Source: Lactuca virosa (lineage: Eukaryota > Streptophyta > Magnoliopsida > Asterales > Asteraceae). Taken from it: 64,000 bases of DNA. A model generated the notes under the pieces. That model was not told the DNA's origin. It saw only the letters and a program-made list of their open reading frames with translations, and made no database searches. Position numbers and translations under genes: made by a program. The stretch covers positions 29,407,514-29,471,513 of the forward strand of contig CAKMRJ010003334.1 in assembly GCA_928212115.1 (NCBI GenBank). The letters are read 5' to 3'. Positions 49,828 through 61,995 of the stretch are shown one piece after another. Numbering within the stretch: position 1 is the first letter of the stretch; each line of letters opens with the position of its first letter.

Positions 49828-50573
49828 CTACAAAACGGGAGAAATTCAAGTTAGTTGATTTAATCCTTAATATAACACCCAAATGAAATATTAAGGTTAG
49901 GACCCAACACAATATTCTACAACTCGGAAGAGGGATGCCGTAATCCAGCTGCAGAATATTTGAAGGTAGGTAAATGACGATTTACCAATTTCCACCATGA
50001 AAAACGAAAAATTGAAAATTAGGTTTTAAATGAATTGAAACTCCTAGATCTTTTGAGATTCATTCAACTTTTCAAAGGCATGTTTAATCTCGATTGTGCC
50101 CTTCAATTTTGTGACAGGGATGCCGAGGATCACAAACAAGGTGTGGATATCCATGTAAATTAGCTTGGTACTCTCGAAGATGTCTATCACCTAATCAATG
50201 TGTCGGTTAACCACACACGCTCCATTGATCTATGATAATCTACGAGATACCCATTGCCATCCTTTATTGGTCCCATATTAGTGTGCCGGTTAACTACACA
50301 CGCTCCACTAACGACCAACAAGGTGCAATGTGCAATTTCATGGATTAACACCAACTCCACATTTTTCCTAAAGTAACTAAGATTTGGGAATTTATAAAAG
50401 TGTTTAATTACTTTGTATTTCATTATACTTATAATGGAAGGTTGTGTCCTATCCTACCCGTTCGGCTAACGACCCTCCACTAGTCAAGGGTGCGGTGGGT
50501 AAGAGTGAATACCCAATGATGGTCATTTTACAAGCCGATTCCTTAAACATCTCTTATAGACCAACTTCATGAA
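49828..50573 (-). mobile_element. Element A leader, part 2
   Basis: This is non-coding leader upstream of gag, matching 58690-59450 of C on the other strand (shared 'ggttaactacacacgctcca' against C's reverse). It is interrupted by solo LTR S. Confidence 0.7.
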
Positions 50574-52386
50574 TGAGGTGTAACATCCGGATTTCCAGGT
50601 GCTGTATTTATCTAATTATTTTTGAGTTTTGGAGAGGGACTCGGCGAGTAGGCGCTTAGACTCGCCGAGTAGAGCCGCACATTGTTAGACTGGATTAATG
50701 ACTGGACTTGGCGAGTCCATACGTGGACTCGGCGAGTCCATACTGTTTAATGAAACCCTAATTTCTTGGGTTTGGGACCTATTTAAAGGCCCTTAGGGCC
50801 GTCACTTGCGGATACCAAACCCCAGAGAGAAACCCTAAAAGAGCTAGAGCGTTTGTGAGAGGAAAGGAGCCATTTCTTGATCTTTGTGATTGATTCTTAC
50901 AAGAAGGAGGTAATTCCAGCTTGGAGGGGACCAAGGAGGCTGTGCATCTGGGGATTTCGAGCAAAAGACTTCATCTTTGAGGTATTATGTCGCCCCTTTT
51001 TCTGTTTTGTTGAAGGAATCCATAGATGTAGAGTTTTTATGTCTTTTATTGGAAGGAGTTGTGAGAATATGGCCCCTATTCACTTTGAGACTTCGGATCT
51101 GGACCCATAGTGGTCTAAAGAGCTTATTCCAGCTTGCTTTATGTTGAGCTATGGAGGCAATGAGCTCAGGTTGTTGTTTTTGGGGCTAAATCACCAAGTA
51201 AAGCCTCCTAGGCGTCACATGAGTGTCAAGATCCAAGCTTTACGTGATTATCAGGCTTGGGAAGGTTAGATCTATGGTTCTAAGGAACAGATCTGACCTC
51301 AGGAGGTCAATTGAGTTTGTGCATGACATGAACTCGCCGAGTCCAAGGGCAGACTCGGCGAGTAGGGTTAGGGTTTCCCGTGAATCACACTGTGAGTGAC
51401 TTGCCGAATTGGGGGAATGACTCAGTGAGTCAGAAGGGGGATAGAGGACTCGAGTTCACGACTGAACTCGCCGAGTCACATTTGTGCACTCGGCGAGTCT
51501 GGTCAAGGGTTGACCGTTGACTTTTGTTGACTTTTTGGGTTTGGTCAACAATGGAACTTGTGGACTGTTTGAAGGGTAAAATAGCCTTTTAGCCTTCTTA
51601 GAGGACATGTGAGAGTCTAGTCTAGCCTAGAGAGTCGTGATTGATTGAGATGATTATGTTATGTGTATAGGCAGAGGCTAGATCAGTATATACACGGGCG
51701 GGATATTATCCGAGACATCCGAGGTGAGTCTTCTCACTATACATTACCTAGAGTGGTATTTATGTGTAGACCAGAGGGTCTTGTATGCTATGTGTATGTA
51801 TGAGATTATGTGCATTGTGTTATATGTATGCTATGTTTTGTATAGACCGGACCGGAGGGTCCAACGATATAGATCGAACCGAAGGGTCCAACGATATAGA
51901 CCGGACTGAAAGGTCCAACGATATAGACCGGACCGAAGGGTCCAACGCTATAGACCGGACCGAAGGGTCCAACGATATAGACCGGACCGAAGGGTCCAAC
52001 GATACAGACCGGACCGAAGGGTCCAACGAGCTATGACCGGACCAGAGGGTCCAACGAGCTACGGGACTGGAGGGTCCCGCTGAGACACATCGGACCGGAG
52101 GGTCGTATTGTAGCCTCGAGTGGCGTATGTGTTGTATGTGGTATATTGGAGAACTCACTAAGCTTTTATGCTTATAGTTGTTGTGTGATATGTTTCAGGT
52201 ACTAATGAGGATCGCGGGAAGGCGCCGACATGATTCGTACACACGAGAGAGGATTTATTTATATGAGATCTTGGGACATGTTTTGTGATGATACAGAGAT
52301 TTATTATGATTTTGTGATTTTTATGTGGTGGAAAGTATGTTTTCAAATGAAAAATTGTTTTGAAAAAAATTGGGTGTTACATGAGG
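50574..52386 (+). mobile_element. Solo gypsy LTR S (50579-52381) with perfect TGAGG target duplication
   Basis: It begins TGTAACATCCGG and ends GGGTGTTACA (1803 bp), with TGAGG at 50574-50578 and 52382-52386. The flanking DNA joins into the 'cttcatgaatgaggcctact' string seen intact in C (reverse, about 58690-58710), so the pre-insertion site is known. It holds many ACTCGNCGAGT palindromes, a telo-box plus TATA at 50753-50787, a GGTGAGTCTTCTCACTA string (about 51722) and the CACTAAGCTTTTATGCTTA box (about 52155). Confidence 0.92.
51846..52100 (+). repeat. Tandem array in LTR S, 27-bp unit
   Basis: About eight copies of a 27-bp unit occur (core ACCGGACCGAAGGGTCCAAC followed by gatatag). Because 27 is divisible by three, long periodic frames appear on both strands (for example the SLDPSVRSI repeat on the minus strand). 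These are not genes. Confidence 0.9.
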
Positions 52387-53136
52387 CCTACTAACGGTAA
52401 GACTAACATTTACTTATACATATATATATTCAACTTTTAATTTTATATAGTATAAGGGTGTATTTTACACTTTTAAAATACTAGGTGGTTTAATCTATTA
52501 ATAAATTAGACTTTTAATTTGATTAAACATAAACCATATACTTATGGATTTATTAATTATCTCTTTTAATTAAACACTTAATTAACTTAATAAAACCATA
52601 AGGGGTAATTTGAACCTTTTCAAAATACTAGGGTTTTAGAATTCAATTATTTCAAAATTAATACCTTTTAATTAAATTTTAAATTCCAAAACTTGAGGAT
52701 AAATTTTGAAACCTTTCAAAATATTAGGGTTTAACTATTTAAATTTCAAAAACTAAAACTTTTAAGTTCAAATTTAAACTATAAAACCTAAGGGGTGTAA
52801 ATTGAAACTTTTTCAAACTTACTAGGTCAAATATTTCAATCATAATAATACTATATTATCCATATTTAACCAAATCCATTAATTTTGATAAGGATAACCA
52901 TACCAAACATGAAAAATCGATTTTAGGCAAGAAAAACGAGTTTTGGTAATTATCCTCATCAAAAACTGCTCAAAAAATCGAAAATTTTGGCAACAACACC
53001 CTGGACTTGTCGAGTTCATGCAACTCGCCGAGTCAACTGATGGACTCGCCGAGTCGGCTTCGCAAACAGAAAAAATTTGACTTTTTGATCCTTTGGCAGT
53101 TCACATTTGCAACTATTCAACTAGAAAAACGACCTA
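52387..53136 (-). mobile_element. Element A leader, part 1
   Basis: This AT-rich leader lies between primer site and LTR S. At 52995-53060 it holds three ACTCGNCGAGT-like words (gactcgccgagtc, aactcgccgagt, gacttgtcgagt), the motif otherwise typical of the gypsy LTRs. Confidence 0.65.
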
Positions 53137-53149
53137 GGCTCTGATACCA
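53137..53149 (-). other. Primer binding site of element A
   Basis: GGCTCTGATACCA is the reverse of TGGTATCAGAGCC, complementary to initiator Met-tRNA, one base from the LTR. Confidence 0.88.
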
Positions 53150-53150
53150 C

Positions 53151-53958
53151 TGTTAGGTTATGAGCATAACATCATTCATATGGTAATCATGCAACCCTAG
53201 TTGCTTTGATCTAGGTTTTTCTAAATTGAACATACAACATTGAATACCAGAGCAATAAATCCTATGAACTAGCATATAATTCGAAATTGACATATGATTA
53301 GGGTTAGAAACATTACCTTGATTGTTATGTAGCAATAACAATCACAATCCTTTTGATCTTGACTTCTGAAAGCCTAGTGCCTCAAATGTTGCACCTCTAA
53401 TGGAGTCATAAACACCACTAGCAACAAGGAAGAACAAGAGAGAGAGGAGAGGCTCAAAATCGGCTATGAAATCCTTCTAGGGTTTCTTGTGTCCGATTTT
53501 GGCATGCCCAAGGGTTCCTTATATAGCTGAGCAATTAGGGTTTCAGTCAAAACCCTAATCCAGTTGCTTAGTCCTTAAGCAGCCCAAAGGATCCTTCCAG
53601 AAGGCCCCTTAGACGATTTCTATATGGACTCCCACATAGAATTCGTCCATTGCTTCCTTATGGATCCTAAGCCCAACTTTGTAACTATCTTATAATTACA
53701 GTATTAGTCCCCTTGATTTAATTAATCTCTTTTGACCAAAAATTAATTCTAAATTAATTCTTGATCAGTATTACTTAAACCATATGATTTCTCTTTTAAT
53801 ATATTATTCACATAATATATTAATAAATCACAATTAATCCTCTTTCTCCATTATTCATCCTATCAGTTGCTAAGGTGAAGGCAACCCAAAAGGACCATGC
53901 TCATAATCAGGTCAAGTACATACCAAAATAGTTATGGGCTTAGACACCTAATCCAACA
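53151..53958 (-). mobile_element. 5' LTR of Copia-like element A
   Basis: It reads TGTTAGGTTATGAGC to ATCCAACA (808 bp), paired with 44474-45282. A minus-strand TATA-like 'cttatatag' lies near 53518. The right flank ACTTG completes the target duplication. Confidence 0.87.
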
Positions 53959-55300
53959 ACTTGTTCAACCTTAATTTCTTGCCATCTAGTAGCACAAGGG
54001 TCCTACCATTGCTTCCAAGTTATTGTGAAGCTCACCCCTACAGATCAATGTACTTTCCATTGATTAAGGTGCTTTGCCTTATGCATTGAAATGAGAACTC
54101 ACAAAACTCTAATGAACAGTCAACTTAACTGGAATGGCACAGAAACATGAATATGTCAATCACGATAGGTTATCAACCTCGGATCGTGTGCTAGTGATAA
54201 ACAAATAGTTCTTGAAACTTTTCAAGACCTTTAAGACTCCCACTGACCTCTTGACATATAAGATTCTCTGTTAAGGAACATTTCTTGACAACCATATATT
54301 CAAAAGTTAGTGTGAGACCTTATCAAGACAACACTTCATGTATTTGGTCTTAGTTGATCTTTATTTTATCCAAAACACCATAACTACCAATTTCAAATGT
54401 ACATGAGTAAGAAAACTTTTCTACTCTACATTTCATGATGTGTTTATAAACCTATTTAGGATATATCACTCATGACACAATCTTGGAGTATGACTCTAAG
54501 ACTTGATTTTGGAACGAAGTATGACTCGTCTTCTTGATTTAACCATTTCAACAATTCCCGATTCCTCTTCTTAGCCATAAAAGTGCACTAAGGTGTCCTT
54601 AGAGGATCAATTGTGACATGGTTCCACAATCATTAGGATGATCATAAAACACGATACTAAAGTATTCTCTTTTCCTTTCAGATTGGAGAAACTTTTATAT
54701 TTCTGCCTAATTTGATTATTCTTATTCGTTCTGCTATATTTTGAATCTTTTCAAGGTATCATAATTATACTTAATATTGTAAGCATAACCATATTTACTG
54801 AGCTTTCAGCAAATCATGACGAATATATTTTATCGTCCTTTGTGGTGGATCTGACCAGTTCATATCAATGTGTACTAGATCCTTTTATCTTTCACTTGAC
54901 TTACATACTTATGTAAACAAGGAATTAGTCCCAATTTTCCAAGTACCAAGATTTTCATACATCATATGATCCATATCATATCATTCCAAGTTTATTTTCA
55001 ATTAAAACTTGGGCGATGAGAATTTTTCCTTACTTAGAAAATCACGACACTACCACAATCGATCTAACTAAGAATCAAACCTTTTTCAACACTGCTATTA
55101 ATAGAAACATACAAACAACAATTTTCACAAATTTCATTGCAAGGAAACATAAGATAAGACAAAATCAAGATTTTTCTTTATTTATAAAATGCGGAAAACT
55201 TGTCCTTACAATGCAAATACATATGAAAATTATGTTTCTAAATATTCCTAAGCAATATATCATAACTCCTAAGCAGCAGCTCAAAAATCTGATCATCGAA
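53959..55300 (-). mobile_element. Element B internal region, continued
   Basis: B resumes exactly where it was broken: the left part ends in 'ggaccgaactta' and this part opens 'acttgttcaacc', and the joined string is found intact in A near 47578. The sequence matches 47580-48945 of A (degenerate pol) and stops at LTR D. B's gag and 5' LTR must lie beyond the window. Confidence 0.75.
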
Positions 55301-56885
55301 TGTAACATCCGGTTTACCAGGTGTATTGTTTTGAGTATTTAATTCAAGGACTTTGAAGGGACTCGACGAGTCGGTGCCTCAACTCGTCGAGTAGGGTCGC
55401 GACTTGGTGACGTGGTTAATGAATGGACTCGACGAGTCGGAGAGATGACTCGCCGAGTCAGCGGTGTTGACAGAAACCCTAATTCTCTCGCGCCTGGGCC
55501 TATTTAAAGGCTCTTAAGGCCTCCTATTGCGGCTACCTTTCAGAATAGAGAACCCTAAACGAGTCCTTAGTGTTTTGGGAAAGAGAGAGAGCCATTTTGA
55601 GCTTCTTGGTGGATGGTTTGCAAGGAAGAAGAAGGTTTCAAGCTAAAGGGGGCAGAGGAGGTTGTAGATCCGCGATTTAAAACCTAGGAGCATCAGTTGG
55701 AGGTATCAATTCGGAACCCTTTTCTTCCCTAATTGTGTAGATCTTCCTTTTGAGGATTAGGGATTGTATTATCTTCTTGGTGGGGTTTTGATTGCATCAA
55801 ACCCCTCTTGTGAGCTGGTAGCATAGATCTGGACCTTATAAGGTCTAGAAAGTTAGAAAGTAGAAAGCTATTGTTGTGCAACCATGGGGTTTGGAGGTTA
55901 GGAAGCTTTAATGGAGTCTAAATGGCATATTGAGCGAAATATGCCATGCATGGACATCAAGATCGGACCTTTACGTGACTTTTGGGTGCTAAAAGGCCAG
56001 ATCTATAAGTTAGAGAAACAGATCTGACCTCAGAAGGTCGTTTGAGCATTCTCATGGAAGAAAATCGCCGAGTCCATGAGCGGACTCGACGAGTCGGATC
56101 GTGTTGCACCACGATTCGTGATCAGTGGTAACCCATCGAGAGGAAGGTTAACTTGACGAGTCGAGTGAGGCCCTAGGAGGATTCAGAGGACACACATGGA
56201 CTCGCCGAGTCACCTGAGTGCACTCGACGAGTCTGGTCAAAGTTGGACCGTTGACTGGGGTTGACTTTTAGGGTTTGGTCAACATTTGGACATTAGACCA
56301 TTGGAGGGGTAAAATGGTCTTTTCCCCTTCTGAGAGAATATAGGGAGGGACTAGTCTAGCCTTTGAGAGCCGTATTAATTAGAGATAATTACTTTATGTG
56401 ATTAGGCGGAGGCTAGATCAGATATTCGAGTTCGAGACTTTCCGAGATTTATCCGAGGTGAGTCTTCTTACTATACATTACCTAGAGTGGTAACTATGTG
56501 CAGACCGGAGGGTCTTATGTGTTATGTGTATGTTGAGTTTATGTGCATTGTGATATATGTATGCTATGTGTTATATAGACCGGACCGGAGGGTCCTAAGA
56601 TTTAGACCGGACCAGAGGGTCCAACGATTTAGACCGGACCAAAGGGTCCAACGAGCTAGACCGGACTGGAGGGTCCAACGAGCTACGGGACTGGAGGGTC
56701 CCGCTGAGACACATTGACCGGAGGGTCATACCGAGTTATAGCCTCGAGTGGCTTAGGTGTTGTATGTGGTATTTTGGGGAACTCAGCAAGCATTTATGCT
56801 TACCGTGTTATGTGATATGTGTTTCAGGTACCAGCGAGGATCGCGGGAAGGCGCCGACATGATTTGTACACACTGGTAGAGGATT
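55301..56885 (+). mobile_element. Gypsy LTR D, interrupted by element C
   Basis: It begins TGTAACATCCGG and is collinear with LTR S: palindromes (55360-55465, 56070-56235), telo-box and TATA (55474-55508), tandem array, box ('cagcaagcatttatgctta', about 56783) and 'gcgggaaggcgccgacatga'. It breaks at 'agaggatt' where C starts. In S the same site continues 'agaggatttatttatatgag'. Confidence 0.85.
56576..56705 (+). repeat. Tandem array in LTR D, GACCGGACCGGAGGGTCC-type unit
   Basis: About five copies of a unit related to that of LTR S occur, with fewer repeats and altered linkers, so array length varies between sister LTRs. Confidence 0.85.
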
Positions 56886-57651
56886 TGTTGGATTAATGTC
56901 TAAGTCCATAACTATATTTGGTATGTACTTGACCCGACCCGGCATGGTCCATTTGGGTTGCACTTCACCGACACAATATATATGGATAGTCTTTTGAGAA
57001 TAGTATATTTATGATTTATATTAATATATTATAAGTTCTAATATATTAATATATAATCATATTATTTAATTAGTATTGATCAAGAATTAATTTATAATTA
57101 ATTAAGTGATCAAAAGGAACTAATTAAATATGGACTCTTAGATATATGTGTGTAGTGGGCCAAGTTCATTTAGGTTGGGCTAAGTCTTCATGGATAGTCC
57201 ATGGACCTTTAACCCATGGATCCTAGGAAATGAAAGGTCATGGGTATTAGGGTTTAACCCTAATCCTCCACACTATATAAAGGGTCTTATGGTTCATGAA
57301 ATTAGGCTAGTGGCTAGTGTGGATACACTAAAGAGGGCAATAACCGATTTCATAAGTGTGAGCCAAGTATCCATATTCTCTAAAGTCTTCCAAGGTGTTT
57401 TGGTGATTTGCGATTTCACTTTAGGCTTCCACACTATTGGGGCTAAGCTCTTAAATTTTGAAGACATCAAGCTACATCAAAAGGTATGTCATCTATCTAG
57501 AACTTTGTAGTATAGGTGCTTCATAATATGCTAGTTAGGATTAAAGCCTTGGAAAGTTCTTATTTGCATGTATGATAGAGAAAACATAGATCCAAGGTTT
57601 ATAGGGTTGCATGTACACCGTAGGAGTGTTAGAATGCTCAAAAACTCAACA
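56886..57651 (+). mobile_element. 5' LTR of Copia-like element C
   Basis: It reads TGTTGGATTAATG to AACTCAACA (766 bp). TATATAAA at 57274-57281 lies 18 bp below an 'aaccctaa' word and is the likely promoter. In the 217 bp comparable with the 3' LTR I count two differing sites, so the insertion is young. Confidence 0.9.
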
Positions 57652-57652
57652 G

Positions 57653-57665
57653 TGGTATCAGAGCC
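57653..57665 (+). other. Primer binding site of element C
   Basis: TGGTATCAGAGCC, complementary to initiator Met-tRNA, one base after the LTR. Confidence 0.9.
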
Positions 57666-59454
57666 ATGGGTTGTTTTCTGTTATATTGATGCAAATGTTT
57701 TATTTTCAAGTTGAAAAAAAAAAGGAAAAAAAACATGAAGTTTGTCAAATTTTAAGATAATTACTTGTTTTGTGAAAAACTAATTATTTGTAAAATTTGA
57801 ATCATTTGCTATATGAGTTGAATTAGGTCAAATTTAGTAAAAGATAAAATGATATGATTATTTTATTAGTTTTAAAAGTTTGATCTAAATGTTTTAAGGA
57901 GTTACAAATTTTGTCATAAAATTTTGGAGCTCAAAAGTTTTTTTTTAAAGTTGTGATCTTAAGTATTTTGAAACCTCCATAAGTTATGGATATGAAAAGG
58001 TTTTAAAAAAAATTGATTCAAAGTTTTTATGGAGTTACAAAATTTGATGTTAATGTTTTAAAGAATTCCTTAACTTATTCTTAAGTTATGGAACATGAAA
58101 AGTTTCATCATAACACAAGCATTTAACTCCATAAGTTATGGATTACCAAAAGTTTTATGTTTCCTTGATTTATGAGTTAGTTTAGATTAATGGAAAAAAA
58201 ATTGTGTTTTAGTTGTTTTCAATCCTAATTAATCTAGAGGTAGTTCATAAAATGTGTTTTGTAACTTGTCCTCAAGTTACATAAAAGGTCACATTTATGA
58301 ATCTTAAAACTCATAAAAGTGTCATAGGTTACATAAAAAAATGAAGAGTCTTTTTCATTAAATAGTATTATGACTCCATAACTTGTCCTCAAGTTATGGA
58401 TGTTTAAGAGTCACTTCTTTAAAAGTGTTATTAAAGAATAAGAGGTTACATAAAAAATGAAGAGTCTTCATTTTAATGAACCATTAAACTCATAAGTTAT
58501 GAAATGAAAAGTTTTGAATAGTTTCAAAAACTTGCCCTCAAGTTTTGGAATTTGTAAAGTTTTCACTTATGAATACTTTAATTCCAAGTTAAGCCCTTAG
58601 AATTTTAAAAGTTAAAATTCAACCCTTATACTTTATAATATTATAAGTTAATAATATTTATATATATGTATAAGAGCAAGTCATCTTACCATTAGTAGGC
58701 CTCATTCACGAAGCCGGTCTATAAGGGGGGTATAAGGTTACTGCCTATAAAATGGCAGTTTAATGGGTGTCCACTCTCACCCACCGCTTCCTTGACTGGT
58801 GGAGGGTCGTTAGTCGAACAGGTAGGACAAGGACTATAATTCTCCCTTCATTAAAAGTATTAATGATAAATACTAAGTAACTAAACCTTTTATTAATTCC
58901 TAATCTTAGTTACTTAGGAAAATGTGAATAAGGTGCTAATCCATGAAATTACACTTTGCACTTTGTTTAAACCGTTAGTGGAGCGTGTGTGGTTAACCGG
59001 CACACTAACCTGGATTTAACAAAGTAGGCAAAGGGTAACTTAATATTTATCATAGTATTGGTGGAGCTCGTGTGGTTAACCGGCACATCGATTGAGGGGT
59101 AAATATTAAGGGTACCAAGTATATTTGCATGGTTACTTCACACCTTGTTTTGTGATCCTCGGCATCCCAGTCACAAAACCTGAAGGGCACACTCGAGATT
59201 GAAACATGCCATTGAAAAGTTCAATGAATCTCAAAAGATCTAGGAGTTTCAAATCCAATTAAAACTTAATTATATTTCGTTTTTCATGGTGGAAATTGGT
59301 AAATCGTCATTTACCTACCTTCAACTATTTTATAACTCGGATTACGGCATCCCTCTTCCAGTTATAAATAGGTTGTTGGATCCTAGCCTTAATATTTCAT
59401 GTTGGGTGTTATATTAAGGACTTTAAATCAACTATCTTGAATATCTCCCAAAAG
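57666..59454 (+). mobile_element. Element C leader
   Basis: A 1.8-kb non-coding leader has repeated 'cataa(c)ttgtcctcaagtta' words (58080-58560). It then has a less AT-rich part with two 'gtgtgtggttaaccggcaca'-like words (58985, 59067). No frame of note. Such a long leader is shared with A and E. Confidence 0.7.
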
Positions 59455-60085
59455 ATGTCTAGCTCAGACATCTATGATCTTCCCAAATCTCTTGGAACTT
59501 TACTTCCTCCACCTCCTCCAATTATTCTCCCTAACCCACAAGTTCAAAGGTCACTCAATCCTTATTGGCAAGCAAGGTCTACGTGTGATCGCATCTTGGA
59601 GATGAAGTCACATATTGACAAGCCGGGAGAGTTGGGTGTCAAAGTATTAAGACGGTTGGATGTTCAATCACTTTCTAAGTCACTTAGTGAGTTCCTTTTG
59701 GGACTACTATGAAACAGACTATGACATGACCCTTAATGATCTTATCTATTTGCTTGGTCAGCAATGATTTGAGGACTAGTAAAGCAAATTGATTAGGAGA
59801 TCAACTTCCCAATGGACATTGACAATGGTAACATTGGATATCTAGAAAAGCCTTCTCATCCCAAAGAAAGGGTTTGACCATAGTCAACTAGGTTGACCAA
59901 ATGGTAAAGAGAAAGGCTAAGTCTGCGATAGTCCCATGTACCATTCCCAGTGAGTCCATATGTTTCTCTTGCCAAAGGAAGGGGCATTGATTACGAAGCT
60001 GCCTATTTACCTGAAAGATCATAAGGTTGATCAAGTCAAGAAGTTTGACTCTGCTTCAGGTAAAGTTCACTATCTAACTCTGTTA
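59455..60085 (+). pseudogene. Copia gag of element C, broken
   Basis: ATG at 59455 opens 'MSSSDIYDLPKSLGTLLPPP' and runs through 'SHIDKPGELGVKVLRRLDVQ' to a stop at 59710-59712. Homology continues out of frame with 'MTLNDLIYLL', 'FPMDIDNGN' and 'SICFSCQRKGH' up to about 60085. The zinc knuckle is present but frames are shifted, so this young copy cannot make full gag. Confidence 0.8.
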
Positions 60086-61930
60086 AGTTTCTATTATGAG
60101 ATTCTTATTACATGATGTGACTTGGTCACATGTTGATGTTTTAAGAATCAAAGAAAAGTGAAGAAACTTAAAGGAAGTATATGCTGATTCTGATCGCGAA
60201 GATGGTTTTCGATCGCATGGTTCGGTGATCAAAATTTTGAGCTGTTGCTTAGGAGTTATGATATATTGCTTAGGAATAGATAACAACAAGTTTTTCATAT
60301 GCATTTGCATTGTAAGGATAAGTTTTTCCGGAAGTTTTAAAATAAAAAAAAAACCGTTTTGATTTATTTATTTTAAGTATCCTTACAATGGCATTTGTGA
60401 AAAATTGTTGTTTACATGTTTCCATTGATAGCAATATTGGAAAATGGATTTGATTCTTTCATTTGTGGTAGTGTCTAAATTTACCAAATAAGGAAAGTTT
60501 CTCATCACCCAAGTTTCAATTGGACCGAAACTTGGAATCATGCAAGTTGTATAGTATGATGAATGAGAACTTTCAAGCATTGGAAAATTAAGACTAATTA
60601 CTTGTTCACATGGATGTGTGAGTCAAGTAAAGGACTAAGGGATCGAGTACACATTCTTGTGCACTGATCAAGCCCACCACAAATAATCGTTAAGACTATT
60701 CGTCATGATTTACTAAAGTTTAGTAAATATGGTTATACTTACAGGCTTAAGTGTAATTCTGATACATTGGAAAATTTTTGATGTATAGCAGAACGAATGA
60801 GAAGAATCAAATTAGGCAGAAGGATAAAAGTTTCTCAAATCTGAAAAGATGGGAGAGTACTTTAGTATCATGTTATATGATCATCTTAATGATTAAGAGA
60901 CCTTATCACAGTTCATCCTCTAAGTGCATTCTGATAGCTAAGAAGAGGAGCTATGAATTGTTGAAGTGGTCAAATCAAGAAGATGAGTCATACTTCGTTC
61001 CAAAATAAGTCTTAGAGTCATACTCCAAGACTGTAAGTTGAGTGACATATCCTAAAGAAAGGTTTAAAACACTTGTCAAATGTAAGAGTAAAAGTGTCCT
61101 ACTCTTGTACATTTGAATTTGGCAAGTTGTGATGTTTTGGATAAAACAAAGACCAACTTAGGCCAATTGTGTGAAGCGTTTGTCTTGATAAAGAATCTGC
61201 ACTATCTCTTGAATATTTCACAAGATAGTCTTATATGTCAAGAGGACAGTGGGAGTCTTAAAGATCCTGAAAAGTATTTCAAGATCTAATCAAGAATAAA
61301 AAACCTGTAGTTTAACACTACCACACAACTTGAGGTTTGTAACCTATTGTGTTGACATATTCTTGTGATTAAGGTTATGACAAATTCACATGGATAAGAA
61401 CACATACACCATAAAATCTAAGGGTCATAAGCTTTCTCTCCGATTCATGAAAATGATGGTGAGGAAACACTTCCACCAAGTAGATTTGAAGCAGATGGCA
61501 AAAGGTCTAAACAATTGAGACTATGATTACGGCATCCCTTTTCATAGTTCTGAAATTGTTTAGACACACATGCATGCTATCTAAGGAAAGGTGTATGATT
61601 TTGATAAAGTTTTATCAAAGCATCTTGTATCAGAAATCTGAACTTTGGTAAGAAAGTCAATAAAGTATTGATTTCTAGAAGTCCAACTGATTTCTGAGTA
61701 CATGTCAAAGCTAGTAGGAGCATAAGTGTTATGCTAATAATCATCATGTTAGTGGGAGCATGATAATTATTGTTAGTGTTGCAAGTTAGCAATGTTAATT
61801 ATAGAAAACAAAAGTTTCAATTCGTGAGGCTGCGGGGATTGAAAAAGTTGTTTTGCTATAATTAAGGGAGAGGATATACTTCATTTCAGTTCTAAAGGCT
61901 TAGATTGAGACCTTAATCATCTTTAGTCAA

Positions 61931-61995
<65 letters not shown>

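Noticed and set aside
51820..52158. 112-codon minus-strand frame with SLDPSVRSI repeats, and the 83-codon plus-strand frame opposite
   Set aside because: Period of 9 residues equals the 27-bp tandem unit of LTR S; frames are open on both strands only because the unit length is divisible by three.
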